The position numbers and the translations under genes were made by a program. The notes beneath the pieces are model-generated. The model was not told where the DNA came from. It worked only from the letters and a program-made list of their open reading frames with translations, and ran no database searches. A stretch of DNA of 64,000 bases from Streptomyces sp. CNQ-509 (GTDB lineage Bacteria; Actinomycetota; Actinomycetes; Streptomycetales; Streptomycetaceae). The stretch spans positions 6,193,447 through 6,257,446 of the forward strand of contig NZ_CP011492.1 in the NCBI RefSeq assembly GCF_001011035.1. Reading direction: 5' to 3'. Numbering within the stretch: position 1 is the first letter of the stretch; every line of letters starts with the position of its first letter. Shown here piece after piece: positions 37,461 through 45,207 of this stretch.

Positions 37461-37697
37461 TCAGTCCTGGCCGGGCCAGGCGGAGCAGTCCTCCCACGTG
37501 CTGTCCCAGCCGGAGTTGCCGCCTCCGTCGGTCAGTGTGAACGTGCCGCTGCCCTCCGGGTACGGGCAGTTGTAGACGAACGGCAGGTCGGCGCCCGCCT
37601 CCGGCGCGCCGTGGGCGCCGCCGGGCACGGCGACGAGCACCGCGGCGGCGGCCACGGACGCGGACAGCGTGATCCTTCCTGTACGAGCCTTGCGCAT
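37461..37697 (-). CDS. Small secreted protein of unknown function
   Basis: A 78-residue product. A signal peptide (about 1-30, RKARTGRITLSASVAAAAVLVAVPGGAHG) is followed by a roughly 48-residue mature part rich in Gly, Ser, Asp and aromatics, with two Cys (YNCPYPEGSGTF; WEDCSAWPGQ) that could form one disulfide. GGGAAGG lies 6 nt before the ATG, which strongly supports real translation. It lies between the alpha-glucosidase and GH99 genes on the same strand. I do not recognise a family. The extracellular location fits a role with the exported GH99 enzyme, but this is inference. Confidence 0.7.
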   Translation of the reverse strand: MRKARTGRITLSASVAAAAVLVAVPGGAHGAPEAGADLPFVYNCPYPEGSGTFTLTDGGGNSGWDSTWEDCSAWPGQD

Positions 37698-37762
37698 GGC
37701 GAACCTTCCCGTGGGGGGTGGGGGGTGACGGGCCGGCGGTCCGGCCGCGCGGCGCAGCGGTC

Positions 37763-39430
37763 CTAAGTGCGCAGCCAGACCGCCGTGTCCCGCGGCAGCC
37801 GTCCGCCGTCCAGGGGGGCGCTGCCGATCAGGACGTCTCGGTGGGCCGGGAGCGGCACGGGCTCCGCGGCGAGGTTGACGACGCAGACGAACGCGTCGGA
37901 GCGGGCGAAGGAGAGCACACCCGCGGGGGCCTCGAGCCAGCGCATCGGCCCGTCGCCGAGCCCCGGCTCCCCGCGGCGCAGCCGCAGCGCGTCGTGGTAG
38001 AGGCGCAGCATCGAGCGCGGGTCGTCCTGCTGGCGCTCGACGGCGTACGTGCCCCAGCCCGCCGGCTGCGGCAGCCACGGCCCGGCCGGCGCGGCGCCGT
38101 CGCCCTCCCGGGACGTACCGTCGTCGCCCGCGTCCGCCGGGTCGCTGAACCCGTACGACGGTCCGCCGGGACGCCACGGGAGCGGCACCCGGCAGCCGTC
38201 CCGCCCCGGGTCGCGGCCCCCGGAGCGGAAGTGCATCGGGTCGACGATGCGGTCCCGGGGTATCTCCGCCTCCGGCAGGCCCAGTTCCTCGCCCTGGTAG
38301 AGGTAGACGGAGCCGGGCAGGGCGAGCGAGAGCAGCGCCGCGGCGCGCGCCCTGCGGGTGCCGCGCACCGGGTCGGTCGGGGTGCCGAAGCGCTTGGCGG
38401 CGAAGTCGAAGCCGGTGCCCGGGTCGGCGTCGTCGCGGCCGTAGCGGGTGACGGTGCGGGTCACGTCGTGGTTGCACAGCACCCAGGTCGCGGGCGCGCC
38501 GACCGGCGCGTGGTATTCGAGCGTGGTGTCGATGGACGCGCGCAGCTCGGCGGCGTCCCAGGGGCGGGCGAGGAAGTCGAAGTTGAACGCGGTGTGCAGC
38601 TCGTCCGGGCGCAGGTAGCGGGAGAAGCGCTCCGGCTCGGGCACCCACAGCTCGCCGATGAGCACGCCGTCGTACTCGTCGGCGATGGCCCGCCAGGAGC
38701 GGTAGATGTCGTGCAGCTCGTCGCGGTCGACGTACGGGCTGGGCTCGCCGCGCGGGTCGTCCTCGTCCCAGTCGGGCAGCTCGGGGTCCTTGGCGAGGAG
38801 GGCGGCGGAGTCGATGCGTACGCCCGCGGCGCCCCGCTCGAACCAGAAGCGCAGCACGTCCTCGTGCTCCCGGCGCACCGCGGGGTGGGCCCAGTTGAGG
38901 TCCGGCTGCCGCTCGGAGAACAGGTGCAGGTACCAGTCGCCGTCGGCGTGCCGGGTCCAGCACTCGCCGTTGAACTGGGAGGGCCAGTTGTTCGGCGGCA
39001 GCTCGCCGCCGGGGCCGCGGCCCCGGCGGAAGTGGAACAGCTCGCGCTCCGGGCTGCCGGGCCCGGCGGCCAGCGCGGCGCGGAACCAGGGGTGCGCGTC
39101 GGAGACGTGGTTGGGCACGACGTCGACGATCGTGCGGATGCCGAGGGCGCGGGCTTCGGCGATCAGCTTCTCGGCCTCGTCCAGGGTGCCGAACGCCGGA
39201 TCGATCGCCCGGTAGTCGGCGACGTCGTAGCCGCCGTCGGCCATCGGCGAGACGTACCACGGGGTGAACCAGATGGCGTCCACGCCCAGCTCGGCGAGGT
39301 ACGGCAGCCGGGCGCGGACGCCGGCGAGGTCGCCGGTGCCGTCGCCGTCGCCGTCGGCGAAGCTGCGTACGTAGACCTGGTAGATGGCGGCACCGCGCCA
39401 CCAGCTCGTATCCGACACTGAATCCCTCAC
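37763..39430 (-). CDS. GH13 alpha-glucosidase
   Basis: An intracellular enzyme releasing glucose from maltose-type oligosaccharides after uptake. The 555-residue GH13 protein begins WWRGAAIYQVYVRSFADGDGDGTGDL. It has region I DVVPNHVSD, nucleophile Asp207 (GVRIDSA), acid/base Glu260 (IGELWV) and transition-state Asp322 (CNHDV), then YLYQGEELGL. There is no signal peptide, so the substrate is imported by the transporter encoded just upstream. The GTG at 39430 has AGGGA about 6 nt upstream. It is the fourth gene of the transport operon, 38 bp after the second permease. Confidence 0.93.
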   Translation of the reverse strand: MRDSVSDTSWWRGAAIYQVYVRSFADGDGDGTGDLAGVRARLPYLAELGVDAIWFTPWYVSPMADGGYDVADYRAIDPAFGTLDEAEKLIAEARALGIRTIVDVVPNHVSDAHPWFRAALAAGPGSPERELFHFRRGRGPGGELPPNNWPSQFNGECWTRHADGDWYLHLFSERQPDLNWAHPAVRREHEDVLRFWFERGAAGVRIDSAALLAKDPELPDWDEDDPRGEPSPYVDRDELHDIYRSWRAIADEYDGVLIGELWVPEPERFSRYLRPDELHTAFNFDFLARPWDAAELRASIDTTLEYHAPVGAPATWVLCNHDVTRTVTRYGRDDADPGTGFDFAAKRFGTPTDPVRGTRRARAAALLSLALPGSVYLYQGEELGLPEAEIPRDRIVDPMHFRSGGRDPGRDGCRVPLPWRPGGPSYGFSDPADAGDDGTSREGDGAAPAGPWLPQPAGWGTYAVERQQDDPRSMLRLYHDALRLRRGEPGLGDGPMRWLEAPAGVLSFARSDAFVCVVNLAAEPVPLPAHRDVLIGSAPLDGGRLPRDTAVWLRT

Positions 39431-39468
39431 AGGAAATCCCTACTGGTTCAGGAGGAGGGCCCTTACCG

Positions 39469-40350
39469 TCAGCCCTTGAGGCTGCCGGCGGTCAGGCCGT
39501 GCATGATGTTGCGCTGGAAGACGAGGAAGATCACCGACGTGGGCACCGAGGCGATCGCGAGGGCCGCGATGAGCTGGTTCTCCGGCACGCTCGCGCCCAG
39601 CGAGTAGATACCGACGTTGAGGGTCTGCTTCGACGGGTCGGGCAGGGTGAGCATCGGCCAGAGGAAGTCCTTCCACACGGCGACGACCGCGAAGATCGAC
39701 ACGACGCCGAGGATCGGCCGGGACATCGGCAGGACGATGGAGCGCAGGGTGCGCAGCGGTGACGCGCCGTCCATGGCGGCTGCGTCCATCAGCTCCCGGG
39801 GGATGGAGTCGAAGAAGCGTTTGAGCAGGAAGATGTTGAAGGCGTTGGTGACCGCCGGCAGCCAGATCACCCACGGCGAGTTGATGAGGTTGCGCTCCAC
39901 CAGCGGCACGTCGAGCACCGTGAGGTACTGCGGTACGACGAGCACCGTGGCCGGGATCATCAGCGTCGCGAGCATCGCGCCGAGGATGACCTTGCCCAGC
40001 ACGGGGCGGAGCTTGGAGAGCGAGTACGCCGCGGCCACGTCGAAGACGAGCATGAAGGCCAGCGCGCCGAAGGCGTACACGCAGGTGTTGAGGAGCAACT
40101 GGGCCAGGTCCAGCACGCTCCACGCCTCGGAGTAGTTCTCCGGCTGCACCTCGCCCGGCACCAGCGTCGGCGGGGTCTGCGCGAACTCCTGGGAGGACTT
40201 CAGCCCGCTGGTCACCATCCAGTAGAGCGGCCCGATGAACACCAGCGTGAAGACCGCCATGACCAGGGCGAAGGCGGTCCAGTACAGGGCCTTTCCGCGC
40301 GGCCTGGCCAGCACCGCCGGCGAGATCAGCGTCCTTTGTCCTTCGGCCAT
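39469..40350 (-). CDS. Sugar ABC transporter permease (MalG type)
   Basis: The inner-membrane permease subunit of a CUT1 carbohydrate importer, 293 residues with about six helices (ALYWTAFALVMAVFTLVFIGPLYWMV; LAFMLVFDVAAAYSLSKL; VSIFAVVAVWKDFLWPML). The EAA loop ELMDAAAMDGASPLRTLRSIVLPMSRP docks the ATPase. The ATG at 40350 has GGGAG 7 nt upstream. A GTG at 40377 would overlap the previous gene but has no ribosome site. No ATPase gene is in the cluster, so a shared MsiK-type ATPase elsewhere is expected, as usual in Streptomyces. Confidence 0.92.
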   Translation of the reverse strand: MAEGQRTLISPAVLARPRGKALYWTAFALVMAVFTLVFIGPLYWMVTSGLKSSQEFAQTPPTLVPGEVQPENYSEAWSVLDLAQLLLNTCVYAFGALAFMLVFDVAAAYSLSKLRPVLGKVILGAMLATLMIPATVLVVPQYLTVLDVPLVERNLINSPWVIWLPAVTNAFNIFLLKRFFDSIPRELMDAAAMDGASPLRTLRSIVLPMSRPILGVVSIFAVVAVWKDFLWPMLTLPDPSKQTLNVGIYSLGASVPENQLIAALAIASVPTSVIFLVFQRNIMHGLTAGSLKG

Positions 40351-40366
40351 CTGGGGTCTCCCGGAT

Positions 40367-41317
40367 TCAGTCTTCACTGCCGCGGTCGAGGCGGACGAAC
40401 GCGGCGGAGAAGACGGCGAGCACCAGCATCAGGACGACCCCGAGGGCCGCGGCGCTGCCGTAGTTGTTGAAGGTGAAGGCGTACTGGTAGATGAGCTGGA
40501 CGACGGTGAGTGTCGAGTTCTCCGGGCCGGCGCCGCCGGTGAGCAGGAACGGCTCCACGAAGACCTGCATCGTGGCGATGATCTGCATCAGCAGCATCAG
40601 CGACAGGATGAGCCGGGTCTGCGGGATGGTGACGTGCCAGATCTTGCGGAAGAGGCCGGCGCCGTCCAGCTCCGCGGCCTCGTACAGCTCGCCCGGGATG
40701 CCCTGCAGCGCGGCCAGGTAGATCAGCGTGGCGGCGCCCATGTTCATCCAGGTGGCGGCGATGACGACGGAGACCATCGCGGTGTCGCCCGACTGCAGCC
40801 AGTCCTGCGCGGGCAGGCCGAAGGTCTCCAGGATGCGGTTGAAGAGCCCGTGGCCCGGGTCGTAGAAGTACTTGAAGAGCAGCACGGAGGCGACCGGCGG
40901 CAGCATCACCGGCAGGTAGACCAGGATCCGGAGGTAGGCGCGGCCGTGCCGGAACTCGTTCAGCACGATCGCGACCGCGAACGGCACGGCGAACCCGAGG
41001 AGCAGCGCGAGGCCGGTGAAGGCGAAGGTGTTGCGCCACGCCTGCCAGAAGGCCGGGTCGTTGACGATGTAGCTGAGGTTCGACCAGCCCGCCCAGACGG
41101 TCTCGCCGTCCTCGTTCTTCTGGAAGGCCAGGATGAACTCCCTGACCATCGGATACCAGGAGAAGAGCGTGAAGCAGAGCACGGCGCCGATGAGGAAGCC
41201 GTGTGCGGTCAGGTTGCGGCGCAGCGCGCGGCCGAAGTCCTCGCGGCCCGTGCGCCGCCGGCCGGCGGGCCGCCCCCCGGCGGGGGCGGCCCGCCGGGAG
41301 AGGGTGGGCGCCGCCAT
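40367..41317 (-). CDS. Sugar ABC transporter permease (MalF type)
   Basis: A 316-residue CUT1 permease. After a basic cytosolic N-terminus, hydrophobic helices include GFLIGAVLCFTLFSWYPMVREFILAFQ, GLALLLGFAVPFAVAIVLN and ILVYLPVMLPPVASVLLFKYFY. The EAA motif is ELYEAAELDGAGLFRKIWHVTIPQTRLIL. It starts 2 bp after the binding-protein stop and ends 16 bp before the MalG-type start, so the three are one transcript. With the second permease it forms the membrane channel that receives sugar from the lipoprotein. Confidence 0.93.
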   Translation of the reverse strand: MAAPTLSRRAAPAGGRPAGRRRTGREDFGRALRRNLTAHGFLIGAVLCFTLFSWYPMVREFILAFQKNEDGETVWAGWSNLSYIVNDPAFWQAWRNTFAFTGLALLLGFAVPFAVAIVLNEFRHGRAYLRILVYLPVMLPPVASVLLFKYFYDPGHGLFNRILETFGLPAQDWLQSGDTAMVSVVIAATWMNMGAATLIYLAALQGIPGELYEAAELDGAGLFRKIWHVTIPQTRLILSLMLLMQIIATMQVFVEPFLLTGGAGPENSTLTVVQLIYQYAFTFNNYGSAAALGVVLMLVLAVFSAAFVRLDRGSED

Positions 41318-41319
41318 GG

Positions 41320-42714
41320 CTACTGGTTCGCGAGGACCTGGTTGACCTGGTCCTCGGCGGTGTCGAGCAGCCCGGCGGGGTCGGCGTCCTCGTTGGTGAG
41401 CACGCCGGACATCACCGTGTCGAGGACCTTGTAGATCTCCTGGGCCTTGGGCGGCTCGGCGCGGCCGGGGACCGGGTCGTCGCGGAACGGCTGGAAGTTC
41501 TCGACCGGCATGGTGGAGTGCTGGGCGCGCAGCCCGTCGTCCTGCTGCTTGCTCTCGCCCTTCCAGAAGTCCGGCTGGGGCAGCCCGACGGGCAGCCCGT
41601 CCGCCTTCGTACGCGCCCAGTCGAACTGGCCTTTGCCCGGGGTGAGGAACTTGAAGTTCAGCCAGGCGATGGCGGCCTTGATCTGGTCGGGCGAGCTGCC
41701 CTTCTTGATGAGGTAGTCGTTGCCGCCGAAGAGGGTCGCCTCGCCGCCGGGTATCGGGCCCATGCCGAAGTCGACGTAGTCACCGCCCAGTTGCTGGACC
41801 ATGTACGTGATGTCGTCGGGCGCGGCGAGGAACATGCCGAGCTTCCCGGACGCCATCTGCTTCTGCAGGTCGCCCCACTTGAGCAACTGCGTCTTGCCCA
41901 TGCTGTCGTCCTCCCAGCGCATCGCGTGGAGGTTCTCGACGTACTCGCGGCCGGTGTCGTCGTTGAACGCGGCCCTGGTGCCGTCCGCCGAGACGATGTC
42001 GCCGCCGAGGCCGTACATCGAGGCGGTGAAGTGCCAGCCGCCGTTGTTGCCGGCGCTGTACTCGCCGAAGCCGCTGATGCCGTCGCCCAGGCCGGATATC
42101 GCCTTGGCGGCGGTACGGACCTCGTCCCAGGACGTCGGCGGGTCGTCGGGGTCGAGGCCGGCCTCCTCGAAGAGCTTGCGGTTGATGAGCAGGCCCATGG
42201 TGTAGTTGCTGGTGGGCAGCCCGTAGAGCTTGCCGTCCTGCTTGAGCACGTCGAGGACCTGCGGGTCGATGTCCGCGAGCGCCGGGACGGTCTTCTCGTT
42301 GACGTACGCGGTGATGTCCGCGGCGCCGTCGTTGTCCAGCACCTGCTGCAGGTCGGTGAAGTACGTGTAGAAGGCGTCCGGCTGGGACTTGGCCTTGAGC
42401 ATGGCCGTGAACCGCGGGGGCTCCAGACAGGGGTCGGTCTGCTTCCCCTCGATCGTGACGTTCGGGTACTCCTTCTTGAACGCCGCTACGTCCTCTTTCC
42501 ACTCCTTCAGCTCGGCCTTCTCGGCCGCCGGGGGCATGCAGTCGATCGTCAGGGTGACCTCGGTCTCCGGGTCCAGCGGGGCGGCGGCGTCGGCCGGATC
42601 GGCCGTGTCGTCCCCGCCCTCGTCGGAGCTGGAGGTGCCGCAGGCGGCGACGAGCGCCAGGGCGGCGCTGACGGCGAGGGCGGCGCTGGTACGGCGGAAC
42701 CCGGTGTGTCTCAT
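41320..42714 (-). CDS. Extracellular sugar-binding lipoprotein of an ABC importer
   Basis: A 464-residue solute-binding protein. The lipobox LALVAAC places the lipidated Cys near residue 25; a Ser/Asp/Gly-rich linker follows. The mature part has family-1 binding-protein features (EYPNVTIEGKQ; DAFYTYFTDLQQVLD; YGLPTSNYTMGLLINRKLFEEAGLDPDDPPTSWDE; FNDDTGREYVENL; GKLGMFLAAPDDITYM). The ATG at 42714 has GAGGGGT at good spacing; upstream starts would lose the signal peptide. The downstream GH13 gene suggests maltose or another alpha-glucoside as ligand. Control by the LacI protein encoded just upstream is likely. Confidence 0.93.
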   Translation of the reverse strand: MRHTGFRRTSAALAVSAALALVAACGTSSSDEGGDDTADPADAAAPLDPETEVTLTIDCMPPAAEKAELKEWKEDVAAFKKEYPNVTIEGKQTDPCLEPPRFTAMLKAKSQPDAFYTYFTDLQQVLDNDGAADITAYVNEKTVPALADIDPQVLDVLKQDGKLYGLPTSNYTMGLLINRKLFEEAGLDPDDPPTSWDEVRTAAKAISGLGDGISGFGEYSAGNNGGWHFTASMYGLGGDIVSADGTRAAFNDDTGREYVENLHAMRWEDDSMGKTQLLKWGDLQKQMASGKLGMFLAAPDDITYMVQQLGGDYVDFGMGPIPGGEATLFGGNDYLIKKGSSPDQIKAAIAWLNFKFLTPGKGQFDWARTKADGLPVGLPQPDFWKGESKQQDDGLRAQHSTMPVENFQPFRDDPVPGRAEPPKAQEIYKVLDTVMSGVLTNEDADPAGLLDTAEDQVNQVLANQ

Positions 42715-42794
42715 CTCGGTGACCCCTCTGGACAGGAGCGGGAAGCCACGGCTGCACGCTGCCGTGGCGCGCACACTCAACCACCGCCGACAGG

Positions 42795-42827
42795 TCTTCG
42801 CAATATGTCACGCGAAAATTGCAAGAA
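42795..42827 (-). promoter_or_regulatory. Candidate LacI operator of the sugar operon
   Basis: An AT-richer segment between the LacI gene and the binding-protein gene carries TCTTCGCAA (42795-42803) and, inverted, TTGCAAGAA (42819-42827). The CTTGC/GCAAG pentamer also occurs upstream of the LacI gene. It resembles the CTTGCAG heptamer known for streptomycete MalR. Confidence 0.5.
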
Positions 42828-42850
42828 TGAGACTGGAGGTTGAAGATCCT

Positions 42851-43855
42851 TCACCGGGCAGGGCCGGTGGAGCCGCGCACCACCAACTCCGGCTCGAAGA
42901 GCAGCTCGTCGGCCGCCACCGGGGCGCCGCCGATCTGCGCCGACAGCAGCTCGACCGCCGCCCGGCCCATCGACTCGATCGGCTGCCGCACCGTCGTCAG
43001 CGGCGGCGACGTGCAGTTCATGAACGCCGAGTCGTCGTACCCCACCACCGACACGTCCCCCGGCACGTCCAGGCCGCGCCGCCGCACCGCCCTGATCACC
43101 CCGAGCGCGAGCGGGTCGCTGGCGCAGACGAAGCCCGTGACGCCGTCCTCCAGCATCCGCGTCGCGGCCGCCTGCCCGCTCTCCAGCGAGTACTGCGCCC
43201 GCGCCACCCGCGACTCCGGCAGCTCCAGGCCGGTCTGCCGCGCCAGTTCCTCCGCGGCCGCGAGCTTGCGGGCCGAGGGCACGTGGTCCCCGGGGCCCAG
43301 CAGCATGCCGATGCGGCGGTGCCCGAGCGACGCCAGGTGGCGCCACGCCTGCTCCACGGCGACCGCGTCGTCGCAGGAGACGCGGGGGAAGCCCAGGTCC
43401 TCGATGGCGGCGTTGATCAGCACCACCGGGATGCGCCGCTCCGCGAGCCTGCGGTAGTGCTCGTGCGGCGCGGCGGACTGGGCGTACTGGCCGCCGGCGA
43501 ACACCACGCCGGAGACCTGCTGTTGCAGCAGCAGGTCGACGTACGCGGCCTCGGAGACGCCGTTCTTGGTCTGGGTGCAGAGCACCGGGGTGAGGCCGAG
43601 CTGGGCCAGCGCGCCGCCGACCACCTCGCCGAGCGCGGGGAAGATCGGGTTCTGCAGCTCGGGCAGGACCAGGCCGACCAGCCGGGCGCGCTCGCCGCGC
43701 AGTTGGGTGGGCCGTTCGTAGCCGAGCACGTCGAGGGCCGACAGCACGGCCTGCCGGGTCGCCTCCGACACCCCGGGCTTTCCGTTCAGCACGCGGCTGA
43801 CGGTGGCCTCGGAGACCCCCACCTTCTTGGCAACCTCAGCAAGTCGTCGAGTCAT
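42851..43855 (-). CDS. LacI-family sugar-responsive repressor
   Basis: A 334-residue repressor with the LacI HTH and hinge at residues 1-57 (TRRLAEVAKKVGVSEATVSRVLNGKPGVSEATRQAVLSALDVLGY). The sugar-binding domain follows (VGLVLPELQNPIFPALGEVVGGALAQLG; RRIGMLLGP; GFVCASDPLALGVIRAVRRRGLDVPGDVSVVGYDDS; SPPLTTVRQPIESMGRAAVELL). It is the first gene of the minus-strand alpha-glucoside cluster, 136 bp before the binding protein. Shared GCAAG/CTTGC motifs upstream of both suggest it controls itself and the operon, released by the imported sugar. MalR/AglR-like by context. Confidence 0.93.
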   Translation of the reverse strand: MTRRLAEVAKKVGVSEATVSRVLNGKPGVSEATRQAVLSALDVLGYERPTQLRGERARLVGLVLPELQNPIFPALGEVVGGALAQLGLTPVLCTQTKNGVSEAAYVDLLLQQQVSGVVFAGGQYAQSAAPHEHYRRLAERRIPVVLINAAIEDLGFPRVSCDDAVAVEQAWRHLASLGHRRIGMLLGPGDHVPSARKLAAAEELARQTGLELPESRVARAQYSLESGQAAATRMLEDGVTGFVCASDPLALGVIRAVRRRGLDVPGDVSVVGYDDSAFMNCTSPPLTTVRQPIESMGRAAVELLSAQIGGAPVAADELLFEPELVVRGSTGPAR

Positions 43856-43859
43856 GGAC

Positions 43860-43893
43860 GCAAGATTAGCGCAAGAAACGCAAGCTGCTTGCG
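43860..43893 (-). promoter_or_regulatory. GCAAG cluster upstream of the LacI gene
   Basis: GCAAG occurs at 43860, 43871 and 43880 and its inverse CTTGC at 43888. The last two form CGCAAG-N3-CTTGCG (43879-43893). The cluster begins 5 bp upstream of the LacI start, a natural place for autorepression. Confidence 0.6.
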
Positions 43894-44057
43894 GTGGGTG
43901 CGGGACGGATCGTTTCCACCCAGGTCAGCGGCACGGCGGAGGGTGCGGGCGGAAGCGGCGGTGGCTGCGGCTCGGCGGGTGCCCCGCGAACCGCGGAGCA
44001 CCCGGGGCGCGGAGGGATCACCGGGACGGACGGGCCCCGCGGGACGGGGCGTTGAAG

Positions 44058-44076
44058 AACGGTTAGGCTCACCTTC
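44058..44076 (+). promoter_or_regulatory. Iron box (DmdR1/IdeR site) overlapping the promoter
   Basis: GGTTAGGCTCACCT (44061-44074) is identical to positions 4-17 of the 19-bp DtxR/IdeR/DmdR1 consensus TTAGGTTAGGCTCACCTAA. It overlaps the -10-like TAGGCT (44064-44069) and abuts the GTG at 44077, so iron-loaded repressor would block the promoter. Confidence 0.88.
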
Positions 44077-45051
44077 GTGAGTACGTGCGCGACCGCCTCC
44101 GGAGAGCTGGCCGAACCGCTCGCCGGGACCGCGGCCGTCGCCGCGACCTGGCTCCTGGTCGAGCAGACCGGCCCGTGGGGGAAAGAGGCGCTGACCCAGA
44201 GCCATCTCGACCCCGGGATCGGCCGCGCGCTGGAGGAGCACGCCGAGGGCACCGGCGTGCGCGTCGCGCTCATCCGCCGGCCCGGCAGGCACGCCGACGT
44301 CCGCCGCCCGGCAAGCCGCCGCGTCCTCGCCGCCCACACCGCCCCCGGCGGCACCTGGATCCGGGCCACCGACGTCCGCGACCCCGCGGACCTCGTCGGC
44401 CTCGACCTCGCCGCACTCGGCCGCGGCGAGCACGCCGGGTTCGACGCCGCGCTCGGCGCCGGGGCGTACCGCGGCGATCCGTCCCCCAGGCCCGGGAGGC
44501 CCGGGCAGACCCCAGGATCGCTGCCGCTCGTCTTCGTCTGCACCAACGGCAGGCGCGACCGCTGCTGCGCGCTCCTCGGCCGCCGCCTCGCCGCCGATCT
44601 GCACGCCGCGGGGTCCACCGAGACCTGGGAGATCACCCACATCGGCGGCCACCGCTTCTCGCCCACGCTGCTCCTGCTGCCGCACGGCTACGCCTACGGC
44701 CGCATGACCCCGCACGCCGTCAAGGAGGTCGTCGAGTCGCTGGCCTCGGGGCTGGTCGTGCCCGAGGGCTGCCGCGGGCGCTCGACGTGGGAGCGGCAGG
44801 GCCAGGCGGCGGAGCTGGCGGTGCGGCGGCTGGCGGGCGCGTACGGGGCGGACGACCTGAGCGTCGTACGTACCGAAGGCGGCGGTGACGCCGAAGGCGA
44901 CGGCTGGCTGGTGACCGTGGCGCACCGCGACGGGCGGGCCTGGGACGTGCCCATCGCCCCGCGCGCCGCCGCGGTGGCCACCCCGGCGAGCTGCGGTGCG
45001 GCCCCGGTGGCGCAGACGCGGATGGCCGCGGGGCCGCCGCGACTCCACTGA
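44077..45051 (+). CDS. Sucrase/ferredoxin-like family protein
   Basis: A 324-residue protein of the sucrase/ferredoxin-like family (thioredoxin-fold [2Fe-2S] type). The signatures are VFVCTNGRRDRCCALLGRRLA, with three Cys, and the downstream THIGGHRFSPTLLLLPHGYAYGR. A fourth Cys is near EGCRGRSTW. Despite the name, sucrase activity is not established for bacterial members; electron transfer is more likely. An iron box overlaps the promoter, so expression should rise in iron limitation, perhaps to help reductive release of iron from siderophores (inference). The GTG start is leaderless-looking, 7 nt after the -10. Confidence 0.9.
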   Translation: MSTCATASGELAEPLAGTAAVAATWLLVEQTGPWGKEALTQSHLDPGIGRALEEHAEGTGVRVALIRRPGRHADVRRPASRRVLAAHTAPGGTWIRATDVRDPADLVGLDLAALGRGEHAGFDAALGAGAYRGDPSPRPGRPGQTPGSLPLVFVCTNGRRDRCCALLGRRLAADLHAAGSTETWEITHIGGHRFSPTLLLLPHGYAYGRMTPHAVKEVVESLASGLVVPEGCRGRSTWERQGQAAELAVRRLAGAYGADDLSVVRTEGGGDAEGDGWLVTVAHRDGRAWDVPIAPRAAAVATPASCGAAPVAQTRMAAGPPRLH

Positions 45052-45063
45052 GCCCGCCGCCCC

Positions 45064-45092
45064 CCATCCGACTACTCTGTGTAGTCGGATGG
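45064..45092. promoter_or_regulatory. 12-bp inverted repeat between the ferredoxin-like and kinase genes
   Basis: CCATCCGACTAC (45064-45075) and its perfect complement (45081-45092) enclose TCTGT. It starts 12 bp after the preceding stop and 116 bp before the kinase start. It could terminate the upstream gene. The symmetric CTAC-N5-GTAG core also looks like a repressor dimer site. Undecided. Confidence 0.6.
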
Positions 45093-45193
45093 AGCTACCC
45101 TGGGGCGGGTGTGCGGGGGATGGGGGGAGGCGACGTGGGGGTTGATGTGTGGGGATGTGTGTCCGGGGGAGTGCCCGTAGCGTCCCGGTCGGT

Positions 45194-45199
45194 TACGGT
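45194..45199 (+). promoter_or_regulatory. -10-like TACGGT before the histidine kinase gene
   Basis: TACGGT ends 8 nt before the ATG at 45208, and no ribosome site precedes that ATG. Confidence 0.4.
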
Positions 45200-45207
45200 T
45201 CGCGTTC

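Noticed and set aside
41203..42843. Plus-strand frame opposite the sugar-binding protein gene
   Set aside because: Valine/Leu/Gly/Arg-rich shadow translation. The minus strand encodes a lipoprotein with lipobox and ribosome site.
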